From assembly GCA_032622095.1 (NCBI GenBank), contig CP136064.1, positions 193,843,948 through 193,907,947 of the forward strand: 64,000 nt of DNA, read 5' to 3'. Position 1 is the stretch's first letter. Every line of letters begins with the position of its first letter. Under the pieces are notes generated by a model, which worked only from the letters and a program-made list of their open reading frames with translations, searched no databases and was not told the origin of the DNA. This DNA is from Siphonodentalium dalli. Its lineage: Eukaryota > Mollusca > Scaphopoda > Gadilida > Siphonodentaliidae. The position numbers were made by a program, and so were the translations under genes. Below, one piece after another: positions 31,091 through 42,440 of this stretch.

Positions 31091-31522
31091 TTAACGCTCG
31101 CAAATTACTATTTCCTTGGCTTCGGGGGTAAACACTATTTGATTCGAGTCGAGGAACCTAGCCATCAAAGCTCAGAGTGATCAGATATTGATGTTTGAAA
31201 TCTATTATTTTTCACCACCGATAATTTTAAGTGGCTCAGTAAACATCGACAAGAAGACTTTCGCTGACCAAATTGCGGATGAAGATGGATAACTCTAAAA
31301 TCAAGTGGTTTTTTGTGTCAGATATTTGACAAACCGGCAAAATATCGTTGAACAAAATGTTGATAAGTTACTGGTTTTGTGCAATTTTATACTATAGTTG
31401 ACTGTGGTTAGCATTATTTTTGGGCAATTACTCGATTCTGATAACTGAAGCGGCATTTCAAAACATTTTGTTGTTGGAATCTGATGATATGGGGACCATC
31501 GAATCGGATTGAGTGCCTTTAA
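31091..31522 (-). mobile_element. TTAAAGGTACTC MITE, copy 2
   Basis: TTAA-bounded, 432 bp: one end TTAACGCTCGCAAATTACTA, the other GGATTGAGTGCCTTTAA. It is the reverse of copy 3 (48927-49369) along the full length, including ATATTTGACAAACCGGCAAA and AATATCGTTGAACAAAATG. The ends differ from each other except for the TTAA and a few bases, so inverted termini are weak in this subtype. Confidence 0.75.
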
Positions 31523-31899
31523 AATACTATACGTTTGTCACATATACATGCATGTAACAAGAAGTTGAGTTGTTGTGGCGAAAATTCCCCAAATACCAAA
31601 CATTTAACAGAATATGATCACTTATATTTGAGTACGATCGCAAACTACACAAAATGTGTATTCAATATTACCAACAGACGAACGACGTGAACCCAACCAA
31701 ATATTCATTGTCAAATTTCCTGCAATTCGATTTTCCGTTTCTATACAAATAATGATTGAATAAACGTTAAAAGTAGAATTCCTGGCGTTTTTTGTTTATA
31801 TTGATGTTGAAATTCGTTGACTTTATACATATTTTATTTGTATATAGTAATATAAAAGGGATCGGAGCACACAAGTGTTGTCCTCTTATGAAGCCCCTC
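31523..31899. other. Nothing recognised
   Basis: AT-rich sequence between a MITE and a dispersed repeat. No gene signals were seen. Confidence 0.3.
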
Positions 31900-32170
31900 T
31901 CACAATACAAACAACTAAGCATTCAAATGTTAACAAGATCACAGCTTAACACATTTTCATGTTATGGTACTTTACGTTGGCTTTTGTGTAATGCCTTCCA
32001 CAGCTCATTGCTATGGGTTATGGTTGATTTTCTAGCCAGAATTTGATGATGTTTGTGTGGTTGTTTGTTCAATTTCAACTGATGTCGGATAAGGGTTTTG
32101 TTGAAAGGTGTATTTTCATCATATTTGTTGGCCACTTGTTAGTCTGCTACTCTGGAAGGCAATACTAAAT
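31900..32170 (-). repeat. Dispersed repeat shared with 59300-59600
   Basis: On the minus strand it shares ordered blocks with 59300-59600 on the + strand: CCTTCCAGAG, ATATGATG-AAATAC, ATCAGTTGAAAT, CAACCACACAAAC, AACCCATAGCAATGAGCT, AAAGTACCATAA and TTGTTAACATTTG. Divergence is moderate. There is no coding signal and the ends are unknown. Confidence 0.55.
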
Positions 32171-32541
32171 ATTAATTGGTTCAAAGAAAGAGCAAGATAT
32201 TCGATAACATAAAATAGTAAGATCATTAAACTGATGGTATACGTGCATGTATCCACACCTGGTTAAGTGGTCCTGCTAATTCTGGTATGAAGCTGATTGG
32301 TCCTGCTGAATTGCTATGATAATGGTGGGGCAAAATGTTATTTTATATCAAGTAGTCATTTTTACTGTGTTTGGCAAATCAAGGTTATTTGAGAAACATC
32401 CAATGTGCGTATGAAACATTTCATGGACATATATATTTTCAAATATATTAATTAATGCTGCTCAGGTGTTAGCAAAACAACAGCAATATCCATCTGGATT
32501 TCTGGATTGTGGTCGGTTTGCAACAATCAAAATGTCCATTA
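32171..32541. other. Nothing recognised
   Basis: AT-rich. GGTCCTGCTAATTCTGGTAT and GGTCCTGCTGAATTGCTATG (32270-32320) form a weak direct repeat of about 32 bp. The phrase AGCAGGACCACTTAACCAG at 33517 is the reverse of one at 32262-32276, which suggests the two lie in related repeat ends. Confidence 0.3.
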
Positions 32542-32911
32542 TTAAAGTGATGTGAAACACTCTGGTAGTGTGATCAAATAGAAATTGCGAATACTCTTGC
32601 TAAATTAGTTATTTGTTACGAATATTAATCCAAATTAACGATACACACCGTCATTCTTATATATTAATTAAATGTAATGACTCTCGATGGCGAAATAATT
32701 TGTGTTATATTATCGCCGATAGTTGCGTCCCGAATCGAGATGTAAATATTTACAATTGGGCGCAGTTCAGACGATGTGTTATATTGAGTGGTATAGTCGA
32801 TTTCTTTGAAAATTTCGGCGATGTTAGTAGAATGCTACATTCCCCAGATTGGCATAGCATCTGAGTAATAACTTATCAATTTCACGTTCATAGTCCATAA
32901 TATGTCTTTAA
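32542..32911 (-). mobile_element. TTAAAGTGATG MITE, complete solo copy (370 bp)
   Basis: Bounded by TTAA at 32542 and 32908. It starts TTAAAGTGATGTGAAACACT and ends CATAATATGTCTTTAA. It aligns along its full length with the right arm 10534-10911 of the composite element. Terminal inversion is limited to TTAAAG / CTTTAA. No coding content. This copy defines the single unit. Confidence 0.7.
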
Positions 32912-33129
32912 AATTGTCACAAAATATGTTTTCTCAATTTAGAAATCATGAGTGTGTCAATGACACTGTAGCTCAACTTGCGGAGGCCTTAATGTTATGG
33001 TAAGCAGTCAATAGAATGACCAAGAAGAAGGAAATTCAAACAGTTTTGACAAAGGGACTGTATTTTGTAGATCATATTGTTTTCATTTTAAATATTTCTC
33101 CAATATGTGTGTGCCGATGAACTCAACTG

Positions 33130-33545
33130 TGTATTCTAAGATGGCATGACGGCCATGTTTTAAAACAAAAATTGAAAAAAAATTGATGGCTAGAGGTCAC
33201 CCCGAAGAACCATATGAAGTTTTGAGATGGTCAGATGGGGGAATTGGTCTATATGAAGTGCCGATGGATATAGTCATGAGCTCTGGCGGCCACGTTTAAA
33301 AAAAAATTCTGACATTTCCGAGGGCTCGCATACTATTGGTCACCCCGAATATCCATATGAAGTTTTGTGACATTTGGATAAGGGATGTCGTATGTAGGGT
33401 GCGTCAAATGATTTATACATGCAAAGAGTAAAATCCAAGATGGCTGCCGGCGGCCATGTCTTTCGTCAGAAATAGTTGAACAGCATTCTGTTGCCTCACC
33501 AGCATCATTTCAAATTAGCAGGACCACTTAACCAGTGATTGTAGC
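33130..33545. repeat. Decayed tandem repeat with GGCGGCCATGT and CACCCCGAA words
   Basis: Two or three degenerate units of about 150 bp. Each has a (G)GCGGCCA(C/T)GT word and a run of A, followed by GGTCACCCCGAA-ATCCATATGAAGTTTTG-like words (33205, 33340). AAGATGGC starts a unit at 33139 and 33440. This is a type of non-coding tandem repeat common in marine invertebrate genomes (recollection). Confidence 0.55.
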
Positions 33546-33574
33546 ATAGAACACAATGAGGACAGAATAAGGGC

Positions 33575-33705
33575 TACAGTGCGTTAGTCCGAAGGTTCGA
33601 TAGTTCGATAATCCGAGGTTACTCTAAAGTTCGAGGGTTTGACAATCAGTCCGTTAATCAGCCAGTCAGTTCGTTAATCCGACAGTTCAATAGTGCGATG
33701 TCCAT
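33575..33705. repeat. Low-complexity array of GTTCGATAGT / GTTAATCCGA words
   Basis: Repeated 7-10 bp words (GTTAGTCCGAAGG, TTCGATAGTTCGATAATCCG, AGTTCGTTAATCCGACAG) cover about 130 bp. Cryptic tandem array, non-coding. Confidence 0.65.
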
Positions 33706-34047
33706 TACCAGGGACAGGGATTTGCGTCCTCACCCCAAGCCCAACTTTTTGGCCAAAATGTTTAATAGATGGAAGGCAATATATCATGCTTATAGAAACA
33801 AAACAAAGGCAAATACAGACTGCGCATTTGGATATGTATTATTTATTAAATTACTTGAAGATCGATTGGGGTCATTGCATTTGGACCGGTTAATAATTAA
33901 ACAAAGTGTGTGAATTGTTTAATTACTCTGCCGGTCTAAACTTCAAGTCAATCCTTGTAATTATATACCAGGACATTTTAATAGAACATTAATAACATGA
34001 ACAACTATGTAACATATTGTTAAAGTTCCAAAACAGTCTCCCAATAA

Positions 34048-34262
34048 CAACACGCAGCGAGCTCGTGCACATGTTTGATCGGCTTGAGGTTACCCAGGTG
34101 GTTCATATCTGTTTGTGAAGTATACAACACGTAGCAACCCCGTGCACATGCATGATCAGCTTGAGGTTACGCGGGTGGTTCATATCTGATTGTGAAGTAT
34201 ACAACACGCAGCGAGCTCGTGCACATGATTGGCTTGAAGTGACGTTGGTTTTTTATGAAGTG
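34048..34262 (+). repeat. 77-bp tandem repeat, 2.8 copies
   Basis: Units start at 34048, 34125 and 34202 with CAACACGCAGCGAGCTCGTG or a close variant, and include GCTTGAGGTTAC and GGTGGTTCATATCTG. The third unit is shortened and diverges after ATGATTGGCTTGA. No function is evident. Confidence 0.85.
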
Positions 34263-35149
34263 TAGACTTCAGTTATTGGTTTATGAACATCTGAAGTGTT
34301 CGTGTAGACCATATTGTCGATTTGTACTGACTCTTATGGGCGCCAATTGTGTGAATGTAGAGGGTGTGTGATTATAGGAAAATAAACACTCAGTCACTTC
34401 GTGTTTCAAGTTCATGAACCAACGAATCATCGGGTTATCAAAACCCTCGGACTAACTCTCCCCCGGAATAAGAATTTCACATAATTACTTTTCTGAATGG
34501 TATGTACACATTCACATCCTTAGCAAACATCGTATGGGTATCCTGGGTACCCAAAGCAACATTTCGCAAATGAGATTAAACTGATTTAATTGAATTAACG
34601 ATCCTTAATCAATGGTTGGAATAGATGGTAACCCTAATACAACTGTGGTAACAAATTCGGCCTAACTGAACCGACTTGTGTTTGGTAGAGTTCGTGAACA
34701 CATGTTCTTTTAATTTCAGGGCTACGGGATGGTAGCTTTCTTCTTGAGTCTGTATAGATGTTTCAGCGAGTGTACTTGTCTCCAATTCACGTTCAATCAA
34801 AGCTCAGAGATAGCCAATTAGGAGGCCATGAAATTCGAGTCCAGTTAGTTTACTGAACGTGCCTCATCTATTCGGAGTTATAAAGAAATTCAATCAGACA
34901 TCGTACGACATTATGTAATTGAATCCGACCGCTCCATTTGCTGTCAAACGTTACATCGAGACGAAAAGTATCATCATGTCTTACACACCCAATTAGTTCA
35001 TTTTCGATTCTTTGGTGGGAAGAACTCTCAGGAATATTAAAATGGCCGATCTCCCGTGTTGATTTTACGCACGGATATTGTAAGCTGGCGGAAAACCATC
35101 GATTTAATACGCCAACTCCCCAACATCCTTACGCATAACCAACGACTTG
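34263..35149. other. No recognised gene
   Basis: Short frames at 34609-34800 (minus) and 34938-35138 (plus) are unrecognised. A TGGGTATCCTGGGTACCCA imperfect palindrome is at 34536-34554. Confidence 0.3.
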
Positions 35150-37760
35150 ATTGAAGGTTCGTCTATAATTCCAATACGTTCGTGCATAATCCCCGTTACA
35201 CCAATATCTTATCTTGCTTCGATACCCCATATCGGGGATTTCCTGTAAAATAAACTTATTCGTGTGTACCAATCCGTCACTGCGATGCATCTCATGCATC
35301 TCATCCATTTAGAGAGCATGAAACCTTCATTCCTAATCCGCATGACATACTTTAAGTAAGAATCTAGATCATGCCATGAACCTCTACTCTAACTTACGTC
35401 CGTATAGATTATATTCCACCAGTACAAAACTTGGGAACTTTTTGATGTTCTGACCCCTTCTAACATCGAACACACAAGGCAGGGAAAATATTTCTTTGTT
35501 CGACAATAAAGTGCTTCACAGTTGGGAGTTGCCCAGTTCGAGACTGCATGCTTTTTGTGACTTTGTGAGCCGATATCGCAAAACAATATTGAATTAATTA
35601 CCCGGGAGTAATTCCATGATTGTAAGCGACGCAAAGCAAATTCGCTGAAATCGTGCAATGTCATGTTGGGACCTTCACCTATACAGTGAAATACATATTA
35701 TGTAACAGATAATAACTGAGAAATATTACCTGCACTGTTTTTTTCAATGTCATAAACTTTCATGTCGTACCATCAAAAAGTTCCCAGGTTTTGTACTGGT
35801 GGAGTATGGTCTCGAAATGTGTAAGTCAGATTAGAGATTCAATCATGGCATGATCCAGTGATAATCGCACTTGAGATATATTTCCGTAAAGTCTCGTTGT
35901 TAATATTCACCTGTACTTAGATATAACATAATCTAGGTTTACTTTGGTCGAGACGATAATGTTTGTTCAGTTGTGCTGAATTGAATTTCCAATTGCATCC
36001 CTAATTTCCCCTATATATATATAGAAGCGAACCAACTGTAGCCAATTCTCTATTTGCAACACCGCAACCTGTTTAGCTTTTTCCGAGAGTTAAATTAAAG
36101 TATGACATTGGATAATTCCAACATCGGAAGTGTAACATATTAGTAGGTATATTTGATATCAAACGTATGCGTGTCCCATATGCAGTGCAAGGAAACCATC
36201 AGCGAATAAACGGCTTACCTGTATTCGATATGGCATCCGAACACAGCCCAAATTGGATGTCACATAATGATAGCGTGCGTAATCCCCGTTACACTGCTGT
36301 CTTAGCTTGTATCAATACCTAATACCGCGGATTTCCTATATATAAAATAAAATTATGTTAGGAAACCGCCAACAAATATACTCCATTCGACTGATTATCA
36401 GAATTCGATTCCGAAAGAGGATTCATCTACAATTCCAATGCTTTCTTGCATAATCGCTGTTACGCGAACATCTTTCCTCTTATATCCAGGGTGTTCTGTA
36501 AAATAAGTCATCCGTGTGTACAAACACGTCATCGTGCATGGAGAATCTCATCATTTAGAGAACAGGAAACCTTCAGTAGACTCGTCAATATTCACCCGTA
36601 TATTTATTTGGGTACCAGACTTTCACATAATATAGGTTTACTCTGAGCGTGAGCTCGGAGGCGCTGATTGAAATTTCCAATTGCACCCATAAAAGCATAC
36701 CATATTCCCAACTCTGAATTTCCTCAAGAATATACTAATAGTATAGTCTAATGATCTTATGAATGCGATATCACCCACAAAACACACTTTGTGTGAACCG
36801 AGCATTTGTGTGCAATAAGCAAAACACTTTGGCGATTTTATGTTGTTTTTGGGGGGGGGGGAGAGTGATTCACGGTGACCCATTCAACACAGAAATATTG
36901 AGTGGCGAGGATTAGTAAGCGCTATATCGGTATGTTGCAAACAATATGGTGCAATTTTAACCAACGTACACGTAGTGTGTTTCTCTCCGGATTTGGGTGT
37001 TTTGCGTATCGAACACTCTTTATTCACTATACTGTGTCATAATATTGGTATGAACAAAATATGTCTACATTTTAATATGTTTTTTCTGTTTATGGCGGTT
37101 TTAAGGCATTCTACTTTTTAAACACCAATACCCATCGCGATTGCCACCGGTATATTTAAGTATGAACCACACTTTACATATATTCCATTATAGGATCGCT
37201 ATTAGTATTCACCCATATATACTTTGGTACCGGACATTTGTGCCGATCACATATGTTTACTATGTTTGTCATTATATAAGATCTCCGTTCGATGGCCATG
37301 CATATGCATGTACTGAATTTCATATTGCATTCCTATAGAAGCATGCCATGTTCCCAATTCTATGCCAATTTTATAACCCCCTCTCAACTCAGCTCAACCT
37401 TGTTAGAATTTTCCGACAGTTAATTTAAGATTTATAGCTTTGAAAACAATAATTAAATACCCCTACGATATGAGATTTCCCAAATCGTAAGTAGGTATAT
37501 CTAAGTCCATTATATCTGCCCCATGCATGTGCAATTGCAAAGTACCTAACGATTATACCTGTGTTTGAGTATCATAATTCACCACCGATTAAAGGTTCGT
37601 TTGCTATTCCGATGCTTTCGTGTATCATCACCGTTACACCAACATCTTATCTTGAATCGATACCCCATATCGAGGATTTCCTATAAAATAAACGTATTCA
37701 TCCATTTAGGGAGCTGGAATCCTAACCTGGAATTAAGAATCACACTTAAGTAAGAAGTAA
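35150..37760. repeat. Decayed segmental repeats, three or four partial copies
   Basis: A shared block series recurs at about 35155-35390, 36270-36345, 36400-36610 and 37560-37760: TATTCCAATGCTTTCGTGCA, AATCCCCGTTACACCAA(C/T)ATC, TCGATACCCCATATCG-GGATT and TCCTATAAAATAAAC, then CATCCATTTAGAGAGCATG-AA. A second series (CAATATTCACCCGTATAT, CATAATATAGGTTTACT, TTTCCAATTGCA, GCTTTTTCCGAGAGTTAA) recurs near 35905-36095, 36585-36700 and 37195-37430. The pattern suggests old tandem copies of a unit of roughly 1.2 kb, the last of them interrupted by the MITE at 36705-37022. Non-coding as far as I can see. Confidence 0.45.
36705..37022 (-). mobile_element. MITE with AAAGAGTGTGCGATAA ends (copy 2)
   Basis: Reverse-orientation copy of 24332-24650: CCTCAAGAATATACTAATAG, ATCACCCACAAAACACA, GTGTGCAATAAGCAAAACAC, TTCAACAC, GAGTGGCGAGGATTAG, ends ATCGAACACTCTTTA. 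A G10 run at 36850-36859 is private to this copy. Confidence 0.6.
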
Positions 37761-38847
37761 TTACAGATTCTACTATATAACTTCCATTAGGGGGGTCTCT
37801 GATAGCATTCCACCGTACGTGTGTGTATGTACTCAACTAATTCCCCTATAGGGAATAAATAACCGACCCGCTTGTGGTAGGAACTTCCACAACCCAACGC
37901 AAAGACGGGATTTGAGTCCAAATTTGATATTTGAAATTAATGTTAGCTCTCCATAAAACTTGTAAATACAAGGCGATTGAATTGAATTTTTTTATTATGC
38001 TACAACGTATATATATATATATATATATATATATGTGCCATACCTATACAAATCACGCTAAACATACATGTAGTATTTACACAACACGCTCAATAAATTA
38101 TGTTACGATTTTCCCAGCAATGCTTCGGGATATTGTTTGCGATTGCCCACAATTAGACACAAATTCTGCATATTATATTGCTGCTCTTTGCTTCCAATAT
38201 GTGTCTCGCTTGCGATGAAGGCTAATGTGCCAAATCATTTGCAATTCGTATTGGTTCATTATTCGTTGTGTGATTTCAATCACACGTCGAGACGTAAATT
38301 GGTCTTCGAAAGTCGGAAGTGCGAATCCAATTTATTTCCTGTGAAGGTTCACTTTATTTCATGTGACATTGTGGTCCAGATGAACAACAATCCGTGTATA
38401 TCAAACACGCACAATTAACACATCTGTACTATATACGTGTATCAGTTCTCCTTGACCTCTCGTCCTTTTGACCAGTTTTCGCCCGAGTCATCTTGTTTAT
38501 TACCTCCTTGAAAACAGGTCTATATGTCAGTTGAGGAGATAAAACAAATCATTCGTGTGTCACGCCATGTGATCGAGTTAATATGGTCTTTAAGCGATTT
38601 CATTACGTCTATATATGTTTATAAATAATATTGAGTTTATATATATAAACCATACCATTAATCTCCATATTAGGACAATGTGTTGATCCAGGGAAATTCA
38701 TCGATATCACTGCAAGCGGATTGGTAAAAGATGTGAATTGCTAAAAATGAACATGACTGGCATAGTATATATTGAATTTCAAAATAGCGATAAATTTACC
38801 ATTCCACATTCAAAAATTTAAGTCAAAATTATGGTATATATCTTACA
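37761..38847. other. No recognised gene; TA microsatellite
   Basis: A (TA)n run of about 26 bp is at 38008-38034. Two overlapping frames (37931-38218 and 38137-38418) cover it or follow it and are unrecognised. Confidence 0.35.
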
Positions 38848-41601
38848 CTAGCAGGGTTACCCGGCGTTGCCCAGGTTAATGTATGCTGTGGATATGTGTT
38901 GGGAATAGAGAATGCTCTTGCTTAAAGTGTTAAACGTTTTCTCATAAATTGTATATTCAAATAGCATCACAAAACATGATTATTACAGTCATGGAATATA
39001 AGTAGTGGCTCACCTTGACAATTGTCATTCTGTTTATCACGATTAATCCGTTCCACCAATAATGAAGTATTTATGTATTTACAACTGCGTATACATTAGA
39101 CGTTATAATATGATACATGAACATCATAAACACATCAGTTCGATAACATATGATAATTGGGTTTTACATATTGAGATGTATCAAGCAATCTAGTGGGTTG
39201 GACTAAGATATCGAGGACACCTGGCTATCATATCTCCATGAAGATACAGATGTTTCAAAGAAATGTCCAGGTGCTCCTCTGTTCATGGTGCTATATATTG
39301 GCTAAATATTCTTAGTTTAAACGAAATGTTGCTGCGCAAATATATCAGCTACATGTGCCAGGCACAGAGCGATATTTTGAGTTGTTTATGTCAGTCGATG
39401 AGTCTGTTCTAAAACTCTTGTCAGATGTCAGTATTGGTAGGATCCTGAAAAGTCTTGTGCTACTAACTGCATTTTCTTGTATATCAGAAGAAACTATATT
39501 TGACTGCACACTGACCACTATTTTTTAACAGGCCTTCCATATCTCCTGACAAATTGTAACTTTTTGTGGAAACTGTATTGAATGGAACAGAATAAATTTT
39601 ATTATTATATATATCCAATCCTCTGACGGTTGGAGGTCTCTCAGTTTGCACGAATATACGTATCTCTTCAATAGAATGATAAATATACGTTTAATGCTTC
39701 TTCTGGTTATCTCTTTTTGCTAGCTCATTTTGTGAATGCCTTGATTGCCATTCCCATATAAATATGACTGTTAAGAAGATATAATTGTTCAAGTGACTTA
39801 TGTGGGTCACCATATGTCGGGATTGTGAAATGTGAACGCCCAACTACTTAAAATGACATCGAGATGGCCTGGTGACTGTATATAACTTATATGTGGATAT
39901 CGGCGAATAGCAATCTTATCAATTATAGTGCATATCCTCTCGCCATCCGTGACGCAAACGACACCAAATGTGATTTAATTCATGGTATATCATTAGAGAA
40001 AAACGTGGAATTGGTTTATTAAATCAATTGTTGATGCAACGCTGACTCGAACAACGCCATATTGCGAAGGTGATTATGTATTCGTTTGGTGGAAATCAGC
40101 GACAAAACTATTTCACCGTATTTTTTAAATTTCCTCTCCCACCAACAGCGTCATTTTAGAAAATTTTAATCCGCACAATTATCTTCCTTGTAAAAATTTA
40201 CCCCTCTTAGAACGCCTTGGTGCCATCTCGATTGTACCGCGTGAAGTTATATATAGAACGCACACAGACAGACAAAAAGACAGACATATCACTTGAGAAG
40301 AACGTGTCTGAATTTGATGGTAATTGGTACTAACAATATTTTGTATCAGTTTTGATGACCCTCCCGTCCCTATTTCGGACTCAAGCTGCACACACTAAGA
40401 CTCATTAGAGATTAGAGATGCATATATATGAAATTGGTGAAAATTGGCGAGTATACAAATTCGTATCAAATTTAAGGTCCCCATATCTCTCGCACATAGG
40501 GCACCAATTTGGTGTATCTAAACCACACGATAAGATTCCTCGTATCACGGAGAAGAATATGTATCAATCTGGTGGAAATCGGCACTAAACATATATATAT
40601 AATTTTTTGTGTCCCTCTCATCTCTATACACCACTGACTCGAATGGCCCCACTTGTGACATCCTTAAACCACACGATTACAATCCTGATATCATGGAGAT
40701 GATTGTTTATAAGTTTGGTGATAATCGCGGCGACTAAACAATTGTTTTTATCAAATTTGGTGCCAATCCCACCCTCTCCATCTCTCACCGAAACAGCACC
40801 ACTATGGCGTCTTTAAATCACGATTAGATTCCTCGTATCATGGATAAGAACGTGTATCAATTTGGTGGAAATTGGCGCTAAAAAAATTGTGAATCAATTT
40901 TGGTGCCCCTGTCCCTTTCAATGCAACCCTGACTCGAATGAGGCCACATTTGACAGATAAAAGCCACACCATTAGACTCCTTATACCATGAGGATGATTT
41001 TGTATAAGTGTGGTGGCAATCGGCGACTTATTATCAAATTTAGTGCCCACCCCTCCCAATCTCTCATCCAAAAACAACAAACTGGTGTTGTTAAATCGCA
41101 CAATTAGATTCCTTGTATCATGAAGAAGAATATATATCAATTTGGTGGAAATCGGAGCTAAAATTTGTTTTATCAATTTTGGTGCCCCTCTCCCCTTCCG
41201 TTCATCCCTGACTCAAACGACGCCACTTTTGACATATTTAAACCACACCGTTGGATTCTTCATATCATGGGGATGATTATATGTAAGTTTCGTGGCAATC
41301 GGCGACAGAAACAAAAATATCTGCCCCCCCCCCCTTCCGGGCACCCCTGACGCGAACGGCGCGACTTTTGCCATATTTAAACCACGCCATTAGATTCCTC
41401 ATATTATGGGGATGATTATATATAAGTTTGGTGGCAATCGGCGACAAATTTTTTTTCTGCCCCTCCCCCTTTTCTGCCCCTGACAACAACGGCGTCATTT
41501 TAGAAAATTCTAACCCCGACCATTATCTTTCTCCTAAAAAGCTACTCCTAGTAGACCCATTTGGCATCATCTAGATAGTCCCCTGTGAATTTCTATACAA
41601 C

Positions 41602-41640
<39 letters not shown>

Positions 41641-41667
41641 TTCGCAAATATAGATATAGATACAGGT
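38848..41667. repeat. Long degenerate tandem array with ACAG tail, probably TE-derived
   Basis: The left boundary has AGCAGGGTTACCCGGCGTTG, a CCCGGC-GTTGCCC hairpin word often seen at ends of RTE-like or related repeats (recollection). From 39890, units of about 150-165 bp recur, with ATTAGATTCCTCGTATCATG, AATTTGGTGGAAAT(C/T)GGCG and TTGGTGCCCCT-TCCC. The array ends with an ACAG microsatellite (41602-41640) and an ATATAGATATAGATA tail. An AATAAATTTTATTATTATA string at 39590-39608 resembles an inserted LINE 3' end. No intact frame. It could be one expanded non-autonomous element or several in tandem. Confidence 0.5.
41602..41640. repeat. ACAG microsatellite
   Basis: About ten perfect ACAG repeats at the end of the degenerate array. 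A shorter version (CAGACAGACAAAAAGACAGAC) sits at 40264-40285 inside the array, so it is part of the repeated unit's terminus rather than an independent locus. Confidence 0.9.
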
Positions 41668-41707
41668 CCGGACAAAAATGTACATTGTACTTATTCCACC
41701 GTGTTAG

Positions 41708-42175
41708 TATATGTGACCCGCCATATCAAATCCAGTCGTAAGTCGGGATTTTTTTTACCCTGTGCCAATGCATTCTCTTATATATGCGAGTCGACCATAG
41801 GACGCCTCGCATATATAAGAGAATGCATTGGCTTAACAATTTTTTATCATTTTTTTTAAATAAATGTTTCTTACAATTTTTAGGATATAAAATAAAGAAC
41901 ATCCATTACCCTGCAGGGAGCCCCACACATATATAGAAGCACATAGAAGAGTGTCGTCTGTTCATGTTTGTCTGGGGCTCTGTATGGGTGAAATTATAAA
42001 ATTGTTAAAGAATACAAGAACAAATTATTAAAATTGTAAAAAATTGTTAGGCCAATGCATTCTCTTATATATGCGAGGCGACCTATGGTCGACTCGCATA
42101 TATAAGAGAATGCATTGGCACAGGGTAAAAAAAATCCCGACTTACGACTGGATTTGATATGGCGGGTCACATATA
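41708..42175. mobile_element. Double-hairpin MITE with TATATGTGACCCGCC ends
   Basis: A 468-bp element. Outer inverted repeats of about 60 bp (TATATGTGACCCGCCATATC ... GTCGTAAGTCGGGATT ... ACCCTGTGCC) are nearly perfect. Just inside each lies one copy of the TATATATGCGAG hairpin (41763-41833 and 42052-42118) in inverted arrangement. The core has a GAGCCCCA ... TGGGGCTC inverted pair and an AATTATAAAATTGTTAAAGAA block shared with 62236-62270. A TA at each end suggests a Tc1/mariner-like target (inference). The outer ends differ completely from those of 3843-4105, although the hairpins are shared. Confidence 0.8.
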
Positions 42176-42437
42176 CATGTATTATGTGTGGATGCATTGC
42201 GTGATCTCACTGTGTTCGAGTGTTTGCTGGTTGCAAGTAATTTTCTCAGTTTGTATTTGCCTTCGAGCGGCAAATATGGGTTACGGAAATTCTGACGAAT
42301 TTGGTATAAAATTGGACGGGGCATGCATTTAACTGTTGGACAGTATTTGTCAGACTCAGTGCATGAACCGTAGCATCCGCTGAGCACCTAACAAAATTAA
42401 TTGCTCAATCAAGATGTGAAGTTGGAGCAGGGCTTCC
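42176..42437. other. Nothing recognised
   Basis: Intervening sequence between two elements. No gene was seen. Confidence 0.3.
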
Positions 42438-42440
42438 TTA

